Positions 35,002-44,300 of a stretch of 64,000 nt of DNA are shown here, piece by piece. The notes beneath the pieces are model-generated. The model was not told the origin of the DNA. It made no database searches and worked only from the letters and a program-made list of their open reading frames with translations. Position 1 is the first letter of the stretch; each line of letters starts with the position of its first letter. Location of the stretch: assembly GCF_003003035.1 (NCBI RefSeq), contig NZ_PVTS01000009.1:1-64000 (forward strand), read 5' to 3'. This stretch comes from Marinilabilia salmonicolor. Lineage in GTDB: Bacteria > Bacteroidota > Bacteroidia > Bacteroidales > Marinilabiliaceae. The translations under genes and the position numbers were made by a program.

Positions 35002-38000
35002 TTATATCTCCCAACTCGCCTTAACCTGACTTCCTTTTTCATCATCATTATCAATCTTCAAATAGGTCGAGATCTCCTGCTGCATCTCTTCCACATGTGA
35101 GATGACACCCACAATCCTGTTCTCGTGACGCAGTGATTTCAACGTGTCAAACACAATGTTGAGCGATTCGCGGTCTAATGTTCCGAACCCTTCATCCAGA
35201 AAGAAAAAATTGCCGCTGGTCGAAGTATGCTTTTGAATGCTGTCGGCCAATGCTAGTGCCAGTGACAAAGAAGCCTGGAAGGTTTGCCCCCCCGACAGGG
35301 TTTTGACGCTTCTATGGTGTCCCTCATTCATGTAATCTCTCACCTGGAAAGAATTATCTGATGCCAGCTCCAGGGAGAGATGCTGGTTGGTCAATCGGTA
35401 AAAACGGTCATTGGCAGCTCTTACCAACTCTTGTAAATAGACTGTGGAAATATAATTGACAAAAGCCCCGCCCTTAAAGAGGTTTTTCATCATTTTGAGG
35501 TTTTCGGCCCGCTCCTGTACTTTGTCGTGTTCTTTTTTTAGTTCTCCTGCCTTTTGTTCGTCTTTCTTCAGGCGGGAAAGTGTGGTGTTGGCTTCTCCCC
35601 AGGCGCGGTTGAGTTCCTCTATTGTTTTGTTGAGTTTTTGATTTTCCAGTGCGAGTTCCAGGTATTTTTTTTCGTCAAAAGTCTGCCCGTTAAGCTCTTC
35701 CGCGTATTGTTTAATTGTATTGGTGTTTGAGCTCAGCTCCTGCTTGTATTGTTCAATTTTTTTGCGTGTAGCATCAATTTCAAAAGGTTTAAAAACAATC
35801 TCTGAAACTTTTTCGAGTGGAAGATTACCATGCTCTTTCAGCAATTGTTCAAGCTGTTGATTTATGACTTCTATTTCTTTTTGAGTTTGTTTCAGATGTT
35901 GTTCCCGGGTTTCCATACGACCACGCAGCATATCCACTTCTTTGCCGGTGTCGGCCACCAGTTTTTCCTCCTTTTGGTAACGATTCCCAATTTCGGCATG
36001 CTGCGTTTTCAGTCCTGCTGCCTTTTGTGTGAGTTCGTCGGTGGAAACTTCTTTAAGCTGTTCCGGATTAACTTCTTTGAATTGATCGGAGAGGATTTCA
36101 ATGCGGCTTTTTTTGTCCACAATGGAACGTTCAATTTCATCCAGAAGCTTCCGGTAATTTTCTTTGTTCTTCTCACCTTTTTCGGTGTCTGTATTTATTT
36201 TTTCCTGTTCAGCTTCCAGCTTTTTTATGTCTTTGCTGATGATTTCAGATTGCTTAAAAGCTTCGGTCACCTGATCTTCTTTTTCTGGAGAAAACTGTTT
36301 CCATTGAAATTTTGCGTTGTGTTGTTTTATTTGCACTGTGAGTTCATCCAGGTTTTCAGTCTGTTTTTTACGATCCTTGCTTAGGTTGTCGTGCCGATCC
36401 GATAAACGTAAAAGCGTTGTCTCAGTCTCACTTAGCAGCGAAATATTCTTTTGATTTTTCTCACGTTTCTCTTTAATTTCTTTAATTCCGGACGACAGAT
36501 CATCTGCTTTTAAAATATTGGGGTGGTGTTCTGAACCACAGAGGGGACAAGGCTTACCGTCTTCCAGTTCATGGGCATACTTTTGCAATTGATGTTGTAC
36601 CTGCAGATGATGCCATTGGGCTTCCATCTCAGCTTTCTCCTCTTCCAGTTGCTTTTTATTGTTGGCGAGGGTTTCCTGTAATTTATGAATTAAATCCCGG
36701 GAGTTCTCAGTTTGAGGTACGCTGTATTTATCAGCAATATCCAGAAGCTGTTTTTGTAAGGTTTTCACGGCCTCGTCAGTTTCTTCTTGCAGATGTTTGG
36801 CCTCCTTTTGTTCCTTTTTCAGCTGTTTGAATTGAGAGAACCATTCCCGCACATCCGACAGAACCTTAAGATCGGGGAGAACTTCTTTCTTTTTGGCTAC
36901 CTCTTCTTTGATGGATTTTTGCTTTTTTTTCAGTTCTTCCAGGATGTCCAGGTTTTGCTGAACCATCAGGTTGCCCTTTTTATGCCGCTCCTGCTCTTTT
37001 TCAATTTCTGCTTTTAGTTTTCGGATATCAGCCATTTTCCCAAGTTCATCAGCTTCGCGAAGCCACTTATCGCGCTGTTCCCATGCCTGTTTGGTCTTTT
37101 GAAAAGCCTCTGTGAGTGATGCGTATTGCTCTTGGAGCTTCTGAAGTTGTTCTTTGGCTTGCTTTTGTTCTCCTTTAATCTTATTGCTTTCTTTTGTCAG
37201 CCGGTTGACTTGCTCTAATGGGGATCGGAAAATTCGGGTGAAAATTTCATATTCCTGAAGCTCCTTTTCCAGCCGGTCAATTTGTTCTTTTTCTTTCAAC
37301 AGTTTTTCCTGAAGACGTTTGCTTTCCGCTAACTTTTTGTGAAGATCGCGGATGCCTTCTTGCTCCTTGATCTGTTTTTGGATCTTTTCTATTTCTTCAT
37401 TGGCTTTTTTTAGTTCTTCAGAGGTGTCTTTCAACTTGGTCTCCAGTTTTTTTATCTCTTCCGGGTCAATATTTCCAATGTTTTCAAGTTGGCCGTTTAA
37501 GTTTTGCAAGCGCTGGTCATTACTGCGTTCAATATCGGCCACGCGGCCATAAAGCTCAAATTTGTTGAGGTTGAAGAGTTCCCCCAACATATTGGTCCGG
37601 TCTTTGGCTGTTAGTTGCAAAAACTCCTGAAACTTCCCCTGCGGAATGATGATGGTTCGATGGAAGTTATTGTAGTTTAGCCCGGTTATTTCTTCTGCAG
37701 AATCTTCAGAAACAGGTTCCCATGTACCATTTTTTAACTGATAAGCGGTTCGCTCCAGTTTTTTTACATCCTCAAATTTTTTGCTGTTTCGTTTACCATG
37801 AACCATAAACCGGTAAGCCTCATTGCCTGATGCAAACTCAAAATCAATGAATAATTCATTCGATTTCAGGTTCATCATGTTGTAGTTGCGGTTGTCGCGG
37901 GCATTGAGTCTTTCCGTTTGCCCAAACAAGGCAAATGAGATGGCCTCCAATATCGTAGATTTGCCGCAGCCCACACTTCCGAATATTCCAAAAAGCCCGG

Positions 38001-38082
38001 CTTGGGTGAGCGTCTCGAAATCGATGGTTTGTTTCTGCTGATAGGAATACATGCCTTGGATGGTCAGTTTCTTTGGTATCAT
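35002..38082 (-). CDS. sbcC: DNA double-strand break exonuclease ATPase SbcC (Rad50-like)
   Basis: SMC-like ATPase partner of SbcD in the SbcCD nuclease, which removes hairpins and protein-blocked DNA ends. 1026 aa. Walker A is GSVGCGKSTI (about 35-44); a very long coiled coil interrupted by the zinc-hook CPLC motif near residue 511; ABC signature LSGGQTFQASLSLALALAD near 930, and Walker B FFFLDEGFGTLD. The start is the ATG at 38082 (MIPKKLTIQGMYSYQQ) because the Rad50-type beta strand follows at once; 23 upstream residues from 38151 are not family-like. sbcD lies 158 bp upstream in the same direction. Its stop directly abuts that of the HTCS gene. Confidence 0.95.
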   Translation of the reverse strand: MIPKKLTIQGMYSYQQKQTIDFETLTQAGLFGIFGSVGCGKSTILEAISFALFGQTERLNARDNRNYNMMNLKSNELFIDFEFASGNEAYRFMVHGKRNSKKFEDVKKLERTAYQLKNGTWEPVSEDSAEEITGLNYNNFHRTIIIPQGKFQEFLQLTAKDRTNMLGELFNLNKFELYGRVADIERSNDQRLQNLNGQLENIGNIDPEEIKKLETKLKDTSEELKKANEEIEKIQKQIKEQEGIRDLHKKLAESKRLQEKLLKEKEQIDRLEKELQEYEIFTRIFRSPLEQVNRLTKESNKIKGEQKQAKEQLQKLQEQYASLTEAFQKTKQAWEQRDKWLREADELGKMADIRKLKAEIEKEQERHKKGNLMVQQNLDILEELKKKQKSIKEEVAKKKEVLPDLKVLSDVREWFSQFKQLKKEQKEAKHLQEETDEAVKTLQKQLLDIADKYSVPQTENSRDLIHKLQETLANNKKQLEEEKAEMEAQWHHLQVQHQLQKYAHELEDGKPCPLCGSEHHPNILKADDLSSGIKEIKEKREKNQKNISLLSETETTLLRLSDRHDNLSKDRKKQTENLDELTVQIKQHNAKFQWKQFSPEKEDQVTEAFKQSEIISKDIKKLEAEQEKINTDTEKGEKNKENYRKLLDEIERSIVDKKSRIEILSDQFKEVNPEQLKEVSTDELTQKAAGLKTQHAEIGNRYQKEEKLVADTGKEVDMLRGRMETREQHLKQTQKEIEVINQQLEQLLKEHGNLPLEKVSEIVFKPFEIDATRKKIEQYKQELSSNTNTIKQYAEELNGQTFDEKKYLELALENQKLNKTIEELNRAWGEANTTLSRLKKDEQKAGELKKEHDKVQERAENLKMMKNLFKGGAFVNYISTVYLQELVRAANDRFYRLTNQHLSLELASDNSFQVRDYMNEGHHRSVKTLSGGQTFQASLSLALALADSIQKHTSTSGNFFFLDEGFGTLDRESLNIVFDTLKSLRHENRIVGVISHVEEMQQEISTYLKIDNDDEKGSQVKASWEI

Positions 38083-38240
38083 CGGTGATTTTGGTTTAAT
38101 GGTAAAAGGGTCTGAGGGTGAGATGGCCAGAGTGTATGGTGCATGGAACACTGAGCAACGGTTACTTGCTCTTCAATGTTCTGATATGTCTCAAAACTTA
38201 CAAAACCCAGAAATCAAAACTTCGAGTCCCTTGGGGGGAT

Positions 38241-39458
38241 TTAGGGGGCCCCTATTATTTCTTTAAACAACTCCTTAATTCGTTCATTGGGTTGCTGCCC
38301 TTTGTGGTGGATAAAAAAGTCCTCAAAAAGTTCAGGCATGCTTTTTTCCATATCAATGGCGGGGCCATCGGGTGTTTCGTCAGGATTGCTATTGGTGACT
38401 TCAGGGATGATGGTGACAATGCCATCGTGGACGCTATAGATTCTTTTTCGGTCTTCCGTTTTGAGGTAGGTATCCGACACCAGTGTCAATTCCACGTACA
38501 CCTTCTGATTTTCAGTGAGCCATCGGATAGCCTGGTCGATGTCTTCAAATCGTTTGCGCAATAGTCTTCGACCACTTTTTAGTTCAATTTGCCTGGTTGA
38601 TACAGGTTTCCCGGGTTCTGCATCAATCAGGGAAACATATTTCTGTTGGTTGGCTTCGGCAAAGCTGTAAGCAAGGGGACTGCCGGTATAAACTGCCGGA
38701 CCGTTGGCACCTTTTACTTCCTGATATCTGTGGAGATGGCCAAGTGCTGTGTATTGGATATTTTCAGGGATATCCGATGAAAATATCGGTTGAGCTCCTC
38801 CAACATAAAGAATGGGCTTCTCATCTTCCGGTTCTTCAGGCATTTTTGTGCCTTCCTGCATCATGAAAAGGTGAGTTATCAACAGGTTGATGCCCTTGTC
38901 ATCGCAATATTTGTCTGCGGTTGCCTGCCATGAATCACGCAGCACCTGCCGTAAAGAAGCTTCTTTGTTGTCATGGGCAAGAAAGGTTTTCAATCGAAGC
39001 TCATTGGCGTAAGGGGTTGTCACAACTCTGAGTGGGGGATGATCGCCCGGTAGCCGAATTTCCAAAAATCCCAGGTCTGAGCGACTGATTTGAAGGCCGC
39101 TTTCAAGGGAGAAAGGTGAAACTTTTGAATTGGGAAAACCGGCGAATATAATTCCGCATTCCCGTGCCAGCGGGTCGGGAGCCTCAATACGGTCCGGCGA
39201 GTCGTGATTACCCGCTATTGCAATAACCGGTCGGTGGCCGTTGTTGGTTAGTCTTTTTAACGATTTGTAGAACAGGTCCACTGCCTCGGTGGAGGGGTTA
39301 AAAGTGTCGAATAAGTCACCTGCAACAACAATGGCTTCAGCGTTTTCTTTATCGGCAATGGTGCAGATTTCATTCAGCACCTCTTTTTGTTCTTCCAGTC
39401 GCGAAAAACTTTCGAGCCGTTTGCCCAAATGCCAGTCTGATGTATGGAGAATTCTCAT
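38241..39458 (-). CDS. sbcD: Exonuclease SbcCD subunit SbcD (Mre11-like)
   Basis: Metal-dependent nuclease subunit of SbcCD. 405 aa beginning MRILHTSDWHLGKRLE, which carries the first metal motif DxH; GDLFDTFNP, GNHDSPDR and LGHLHRYQEV are the remaining motifs of the calcineurin-like fold. The C-terminal cap region (about 280-405) is as in SbcD. It precedes sbcC in the usual order; the intergenic 158 bp contains a G-rich run TTGGGGGGATTTAGGGGG overlapping its 3' end. Confidence 0.95.
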   Translation of the reverse strand: MRILHTSDWHLGKRLESFSRLEEQKEVLNEICTIADKENAEAIVVAGDLFDTFNPSTEAVDLFYKSLKRLTNNGHRPVIAIAGNHDSPDRIEAPDPLARECGIIFAGFPNSKVSPFSLESGLQISRSDLGFLEIRLPGDHPPLRVVTTPYANELRLKTFLAHDNKEASLRQVLRDSWQATADKYCDDKGINLLITHLFMMQEGTKMPEEPEDEKPILYVGGAQPIFSSDIPENIQYTALGHLHRYQEVKGANGPAVYTGSPLAYSFAEANQQKYVSLIDAEPGKPVSTRQIELKSGRRLLRKRFEDIDQAIRWLTENQKVYVELTLVSDTYLKTEDRKRIYSVHDGIVTIIPEVTNSNPDETPDGPAIDMEKSMPELFEDFFIHHKGQQPNERIKELFKEIIGAP

Positions 39459-39779
39459 GGATTGTATTGCTTTTGATTGTCGTTTTCACAAAGATAATTT
39501 TTTTGAGGGGATGAGTGCTTATTGCGGCAGGCTGTTGCATTTAATGTTGCAGCTTGTCTTCTATATATTATAAGGATGGATAGTTAATACCAATTACTTA
39601 GGTTGCTAATGTTTTGAAAGAAGATTGCTTCGCTCTGCTCGCAATGAATCTGTATTAAAGGGTTTAGTCGGTTTGTGACAGGATTTATTAATTTTGTGTT
39701 TTCAACAAATCAGTATTTGCACCTGTTTTATGGATTTTTTGATTGGGGTATAGTTTGGTACATAATTGTAATGCGAATT
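39459..39779. repeat. Gene-poor 321 bp with a GATTGCTTCG repeat
   Basis: Divergent spacer between sbcD and the aspartate-dehydrogenase-like gene. At 39620-39647 AAGATTGCTTCG plus GCTCGCAATGA is a copy of the dispersed element better seen at 46215. The rest is AT-rich with no clear promoter consensus. Confidence 0.5.
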
Positions 39780-40568
39780 ATGAAAAAAATAGTCATTGCC
39801 GGTTGCGGCAAACTCAGTGAGATAGTCGTTGATGCAGTAATTCAGGGATTGCTGCCTGAATATGAATTGGTAGGAGTGTACTCCCGGACTGCTGAAAGTG
39901 CAGAGCGTCTTGCCTCAAAAATGGAACGCAATGGCAGGGAGTGTAAAGCTTGTGGAACCCTGGAGGAACTCCTTTCTTTAAATCCCGATTATCTGGTGGA
40001 AGCTGCAACTCCTGCAGCAATGAAAGAACTGGCTGTTCCTACTCTCAAAAATGGAACATCCATAATCACTTTATCGATTGGGGCTTTAGCAGATACTTCA
40101 TTTTATGAGGATGTGACCAAAACTGCTTCTGCACACAATGCGAAGGTGCATATTGTAAGTGGTGCTACCGGTGGTTTTGATGTGTTAAGAACGGCTGCAC
40201 TGATGGGCAATGCTTCGGCAAGTTTCTATAATGAAAAAGGGGTGAGTGCTCTTCGAAAATCAGCACTTTACACTCCTGAAATGGAGACGAAAAATACTGA
40301 GGTTTTCTCAGGAACAGCCCGCGAAGCAATCCAAACCTTTCCAACCGGGCTTAATGTGGCTGTGGCTGCTTCCCTGGCAACTGTTGGCCCTGAAAAGCTG
40401 AAAGTTACCATGCATTCTACCCCTGAGTTTGTAGGGGACAGACAGCGCGTGGAAATCAAAAATAGTCAGGTGCACGCTGTCGTTGATGTATTCAGCGCCA
40501 CACCTGAAATTGCCGGATGGTCAGTAGTAAGCACCTTGCTTAACCTTGCCTCGCCTATTGTATTTTGA
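39780..40568 (+). CDS. Aspartate dehydrogenase-like protein
   Basis: 262 aa, NAD(P)-binding Rossmann amino end MKKIVIAGCGKLSEIVVDAV and a DUF108 aspartate-dehydrogenase domain with SGATGGFDVLRTAALMG and FPTGLNVAVAASLATVGPE. True L-aspartate dehydrogenases (NadX) feed NAD synthesis by making iminoaspartate; the family also includes poorly defined members. No nadA/nadC neighbour is present, so a role in NAD synthesis is not shown. Start at 39780 gives the canonical first strand; 39771 is an alternative. The last 14 bp overlap the 3' end of the convergent 2-hydroxyacid dehydrogenase gene. Confidence 0.8.
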   Translation: MKKIVIAGCGKLSEIVVDAVIQGLLPEYELVGVYSRTAESAERLASKMERNGRECKACGTLEELLSLNPDYLVEAATPAAMKELAVPTLKNGTSIITLSIGALADTSFYEDVTKTASAHNAKVHIVSGATGGFDVLRTAALMGNASASFYNEKGVSALRKSALYTPEMETKNTEVFSGTAREAIQTFPTGLNVAVAASLATVGPEKLKVTMHSTPEFVGDRQRVEIKNSQVHAVVDVFSATPEIAGWSVVSTLLNLASPIVF

Positions 40569-41454
40569 TTCCTGTGAAAGCCGACAGGTTGTCAATAACT
40601 TTATTGCTTAACCGGGTGAATGCCTGACTTGTTCGTCCGGAGGATACCTCCATACATCTTACATTTGGATGTTTGAGAAGATGTTCGCTACCCAGGGCTC
40701 CGGTGCTGTCGCATAGGCAAAGATTGTCTTTTTCCAGCCATTTAAAAAAGGGTTTTTCATCCCATGCCGGGGACAAACCGGTGTTCATAAGGATTTTTTT
40801 ATTCCCCAATGCCTCAAATTCATGGTTGTGTAGCAAAACTGTGTTTTTGTTGAGGCAGCAAATGATTACCTCATTTTTGCCAAGCAACTGTTGCAGTGGA
40901 AGAAACTGATATCCTTTAACTTTGGCCTCTTCTTTTTCACTTCTGGCAAAATATGAAATCTCAGCACCAAAAAAATTTAATGCATCTGCAATCATTCCTC
41001 CCAGTTTGCCCAGTCCGACAATCCCCACCTTTAGTCCGGTGATTTCTCTGGGCATATTATACCATGGAGTTTGACCGAATCCATGCAGGCAACGCACCAG
41101 TTCGCTAATCACATATTCCACCACGCCTTCATCTCCGTAATCACGAATGCCGGTCACTGTAATTCCGCGGCTGTTGGCATAACGGATGTCAACGTTGGCA
41201 CTATCGGGGGAGTAGAGGGAGCATGCCATGCCGATATACTTTACATTTGGACATTTTTCCAGTGCCTCTTTAGTCAGCAGAGAGGTGTAGCTGAGCAGAA
41301 CCGCATCCGCATCTCCAATACGGCTTGCAATTTCCTCATCTCCCCCCGGAATATCCGGATATAAAATCACCTCTTTTGCAAAGGAGTGTAATTGCTCTTC
41401 TGCTTCAGGAATCAGGGATATGGGTTCAATGGCGACTGTTTTTCGGAACAACAT
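40555..41454 (-). CDS. D-2-hydroxyacid dehydrogenase family protein with altered active site
   Basis: 299 aa. The NAD-binding half is typical: GLKVGIVGLGKLGGMIADAL then a strand ending FARS. The N-terminal substrate domain VLLSYTSLLTKEALEKCPNVKYIGMACS also fits. However, the catalytic arginine of the NxxRGxxVD motif is absent: the segment reads MNTGLSPAWDEKPFFKWL. The terminal His of the usual HxxG is also not seen (SSGRTSQAF). So it may bind NAD without the standard hydride-transfer chemistry, or use other residues. Convergent with the aspartate-dehydrogenase-like gene. Confidence 0.8.
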   Translation of the reverse strand: MLFRKTVAIEPISLIPEAEEQLHSFAKEVILYPDIPGGDEEIASRIGDADAVLLSYTSLLTKEALEKCPNVKYIGMACSLYSPDSANVDIRYANSRGITVTGIRDYGDEGVVEYVISELVRCLHGFGQTPWYNMPREITGLKVGIVGLGKLGGMIADALNFFGAEISYFARSEKEEAKVKGYQFLPLQQLLGKNEVIICCLNKNTVLLHNHEFEALGNKKILMNTGLSPAWDEKPFFKWLEKDNLCLCDSTGALGSEHLLKHPNVRCMEVSSGRTSQAFTRLSNKVIDNLSAFTGIKIQ

Positions 41455-41654
41455 AATGTTTTTTTTTTGGATTTTTGTTTGTTGTGAGGCGGAGGGCTTC
41501 CCTTTTTAAACCCCATTGGCAATAATAAGGAAACTTTTCGGGAAAATGTTGATGTATTGACTCACAAAGAGGGAACGGGAGAATAATTTGATGACAAAAA
41601 TATGTCATTGGTAACCACCATATCATGAAAGATTTGGTCAATAACCATTTTTAG

Positions 41655-42035
41655 AAAATTTTTCACTACTGTCTGACAAAAAAACATTTAACTTATTGCG
41701 CTCAAGCCGCGCAGGCTTTTACTTTTTTTGTTCACGAGATAAAAATTATAAGGTGTTCACGATTTACGCTTCGCTCCAATTCTACAGCAAAAAAAAGTAA
41801 ACAAAAAATGCCGTCGCGCAAAGAAATTCCTAAAAATCAGATTGTTTTTCTAAAATCCGAAAACTCGCTTCGCTCAAACAATTCGGATTTCTTAACGAAA
41901 AACAATCTGGTTTTCTTAACGGAATTTCTTTGATGCGAACCTACCTTTGAACTGTGTAAAAGTTTTCAGAACGCAAATAAATACAGGTCTTCATTAAATC
42001 CATTTTATTTTACTCGGTCAGTAGTGAAAATTTTT
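41655..42035. mobile_element. MITE-like element of 381 bp with 17-bp terminal inverted repeats
   Basis: Left end AAAATTTTTCACTACTG (41655-41671), right end CAGTAGTGAAAATTTTT (42019-42035); they pair in 16 of 17 positions. No coding capacity. The right half (41820-41931) folds into a long interrupted hairpin: AAAGAAATTCC/GGAATTTCTTT, CAGATTGTTTTT/AAAAACAATCTG, AATCCGAA/TTCGGATT, loop CTCGCTTCGCTC. Fits a non-autonomous transposon. It fills most of the 657 bp between the dehydrogenase and patatin genes. Confidence 0.7.
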
Positions 42036-42111
42036 AGTTCAATTCGTGGGGGTTGTTGGATGTTTATTAATTTCGTTGGTTACGGAGAAGGAACGTTCAA
42101 AAAAATATTCC

Positions 42112-42990
42112 ATGAAAGATAAAAAGAGTATAGCCCTTGTACTTTCCAGCGGGGGAGCTAAAGGAATTGCACATATTGGTGCCATTGAGGAACTGAAGCG
42201 TCAGGGATATAATATTACTTCAGTTTCCGGTTCTTCCATTGGAGCGGTAATTGGAGGACTTCTGGCAATGGGGAAACTGGAGGATTATACCAATTGGATA
42301 AAGACACTGGACCGCCGATCGGTATGGGGATTAATGGATTTTTCTTTTACTTCAAATGGCCTTTTGAAGGGAGAACGTGTATTTGATAAAATGAAAGAGT
42401 TCATTCCGGATGTGAAGATTGAAGATATGTCGCTTCCATTCACTGCGGTGGCCTCTGACATACTTAATGAAAAAGAAATTGTTTTCAATAAAGGGAGTTT
42501 TTACAGAGCTGCCAGAGCTTCCATTGCTATTCCTGCGATGTTCACCCCGGTAAACTACGATGGAACCTTTTTGGTTGATGGTGGTATTCTGAATCCCATT
42601 CCCATTGAACATGTGCATCGTACTGAGGCAGATTTGCTTGTAGTAGTAAATTTATACGGAGAAAAGCAACCCAAAGCCGAGCTTGTTGGTGACAATGATA
42701 AAAACAAACCCAAACAAGTAGAGGGAGGTTTGTTTGCAGCCTTCTCAAATTTGGTGGCTACAGGTGACAAAAAAAGTCTGGGATATATTTCCCTGCTAAC
42801 CACCAGTTCTGCTGCAATGATTCATAAGCTTGCCAAAATAAATATTGATCGTTTTAAGCCCGATATTGTCATTGATATTCCTGCCGATTCTGCCAGCACT
42901 TTCGATTTTCATCGCGCCGATGAATTACTTAAACTTGGTGCTGATGCTGCGAAAAAAGCAATATCAGTGGTAACTGCGAAATCAGATTAG
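42112..42990 (+). CDS. Patatin-like phospholipase
   Basis: 292-residue patatin/RssA-type lipid acyl hydrolase. The start is the ATG at 42112 (MKDKKSIALVLSSGGAKG). Oxyanion-hole SSGGAKGIAHIG at about 12-23, nucleophile elbow GSSIG near 42-46, and the catalytic Asp in LVDGG at about 165. No signal peptide, so cytoplasmic or inner-membrane associated. The C-terminal half contains a charged loop (GEKQPKAELVGDNDKNKPKQ) not typical of the core. Substrate unknown. Confidence 0.9.
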   Translation: MKDKKSIALVLSSGGAKGIAHIGAIEELKRQGYNITSVSGSSIGAVIGGLLAMGKLEDYTNWIKTLDRRSVWGLMDFSFTSNGLLKGERVFDKMKEFIPDVKIEDMSLPFTAVASDILNEKEIVFNKGSFYRAARASIAIPAMFTPVNYDGTFLVDGGILNPIPIEHVHRTEADLLVVVNLYGEKQPKAELVGDNDKNKPKQVEGGLFAAFSNLVATGDKKSLGYISLLTTSSAAMIHKLAKINIDRFKPDIVIDIPADSASTFDFHRADELLKLGADAAKKAISVVTAKSD

Positions 42991-43147
42991 TTAAATCGGG
43001 TGAAACCATGCAATCTTAAACTTCGCTTTTCAAAATATCTGCTATCATTCGATTGCAGAAGTTTAGAGAAGTGTTGATTTCAGAATAATGCACCCATCTC
43101 TAATTATCTAACCTCTAATTTCTAATATCTGTTTTTTTCTCTTTTTC

Positions 43148-43177
43148 TTTGTTATGAGAATATTCTCATTACCTTTG
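43148..43177 (+). promoter_or_regulatory. Promoter with perfect 16-bp palindrome before the DUF134 gene
   Basis: TTTG (43148-43151), 18 bp, TACCTTTG (43170-43177). The spacer is almost filled by ATGAGAATATTCTCAT (43154-43169), a perfect palindrome. Its position between the -33 and -7 boxes is ideal for a repressor. The first gene downstream encodes a DNA-binding protein, so autoregulation is likely. Confidence 0.7.
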
Positions 43178-43196
43178 TATGAACAATAGTTCGTTT

Positions 43197-43598
43197 ATGG
43201 CAAGACCAAAATCATTGAGAAAGGTGGTAAAGCCACCAGGGTTTAAGGGATATAAACCCTATGGCAATCAGAATGCTTCAGGGAGTCCTGTGGAGTTGCT
43301 TTATGAAGAATATGAAGCACTAAAGCTGGCCGATTTTGACCTGATGAATCATCTGGAAGCCTCCCGGGTTATGGGTGTGTCAAGAGCCACTTTTGCCAGA
43401 ATTTATGAGAGAGCCAGACGAAAAGTTGCTTTGGCTTTGGTGGAGGTGAAGGAGATAAAAGCTGTTTATGGGCATGCTTATCTTGATAAAAGCTGGTTGA
43501 TATGCAATAACTGTAATGCGCGCTTTACTATTCCGCAGACTGCCAGTGAACATAATTGTCCCGTTTGCCGGTCTTCTAATGTTGAGGCTGTAAAATAG
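43197..43598 (+). CDS. DUF134 family HTH protein
   Basis: 133 aa. The start at 43197 (MARPKSLRKVVKPPGFKGYKP) fits the family; ATG at 43179 overlaps the likely transcription start. The DUF134 helix-turn-helix is EASRVMGVSRATFARIYERARRKVA, close to sigma-70 region 4-like HTH. Two cysteine pairs (CNNC, CPVC) in the C-terminal end form a zinc or Fe-S site, an addition not in every member. DUF134 genes usually sit beside NifX-like and MinD-ferredoxin genes in anaerobes, as here. Probable regulator of this operon through the palindrome at 43154. Confidence 0.88.
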   Translation: MARPKSLRKVVKPPGFKGYKPYGNQNASGSPVELLYEEYEALKLADFDLMNHLEASRVMGVSRATFARIYERARRKVALALVEVKEIKAVYGHAYLDKSWLICNNCNARFTIPQTASEHNCPVCRSSNVEAVK

Positions 43599-43778
43599 GC
43601 CAGAGCATGGGATTGGGCAAAGGGCATGGAGTACCGGATGGTCGAAAGGTTGGATGGCAGGATGGAAAAAGGGATGGAAAAATCCGATCGGATCAGCGTA
43701 GGCCTTTTATCTGCTGCGACCGATTGGCGTTTGCGGGTAATGAGGGCATTTTGGGAAACTAAAATTAATACTTGATAT

Positions 43779-44096
43779 ATGAAAACACTAATAACATCGA
43801 CAGGTGGAAGCTTAGATGCTTCCTTTGATAAGCGCTATGGACGTGCAGCCTGGTTTTGTATTCTGGATGAACAAACCGGGAAAACAGAATTCTTTGAAAA
43901 TGAAAATGTAAATGCTACCGGTGGTGCCGGTACTAAAGCAGCTGAGAAAACAGTGGAGCTGGGAGCCGGAAAAGTTATTTCCGGAGATTTTGGACCCAAA
44001 GCCAAGGATTTATTGGAAAAATTCAATGTGCAGATGGTTATTATCGAAGAGGATGATTTGACCATTAAAGATATCGTGGAACGAATTAAAGGATAA
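43779..44096 (+). CDS. NifB/NifX-type iron-molybdenum cofactor-binding family protein
   Basis: 105 aa dinitrogenase iron-molybdenum cofactor domain (NifX/NafY/YrdD-like): MKTLITSTGGSLDASFDKRYGRA opens the RNase H-like fold, and GAGTKAAEKTVELGAGKVIS and GDFGPKAKDLLEKFNVQMVI continue it. No nif structural genes are near; in non-diazotrophs such proteins are thought to handle Fe-S or heterometal clusters. Separated by 180 bp from the DUF134 gene, and by 4 bp from the next small gene. Confidence 0.88.
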   Translation: MKTLITSTGGSLDASFDKRYGRAAWFCILDEQTGKTEFFENENVNATGGAGTKAAEKTVELGAGKVISGDFGPKAKDLLEKFNVQMVIIEEDDLTIKDIVERIKG

Positions 44097-44100
44097 GGAT

Positions 44101-44283
44101 ATGCCAAAAATGGATCATACAGGCCCAGAGGGACAAGGTCCGCGGACGGGAAGAAATCTGGGACGTTGCACCAAAAAAGATGGAGAAACACCATCTGGCA
44201 AAATAGGCGAGGGAATGGGTAAAAGACGCAAAGGCGATTGTGGTGAAGGTAAAGGAAAACGGTTACGAAGCAATCTGCCATAA
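44101..44283 (+). CDS. Small DUF5320-like glycine-rich protein
   Basis: 60 aa, MPKMDHTGPEGQGPRTGRNLGRC. The GPxGxGPxTGRxLGxC pattern is that of the short DUF5320-type proteins that accompany NifX-like and MinD-ferredoxin genes in anaerobic bacteria and archaea. Rest of the protein is basic and glycine rich (KIGEGMGKRRKGDCGEGKGK). Function unknown; 4 bp after the NifX-like gene. Confidence 0.8.
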   Translation: MPKMDHTGPEGQGPRTGRNLGRCTKKDGETPSGKIGEGMGKRRKGDCGEGKGKRLRSNLP

Positions 44284-44300
44284 CCCGACAGTCGTAAATT

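Noticed and set aside
43779-44283. Part of a nitrogen-fixation locus
   Set aside because: The NifX-like and DUF5320-like genes occur with DUF134 and MinD-ferredoxin genes in non-diazotrophs; no nifHDK, nifE/N or nifB is present.
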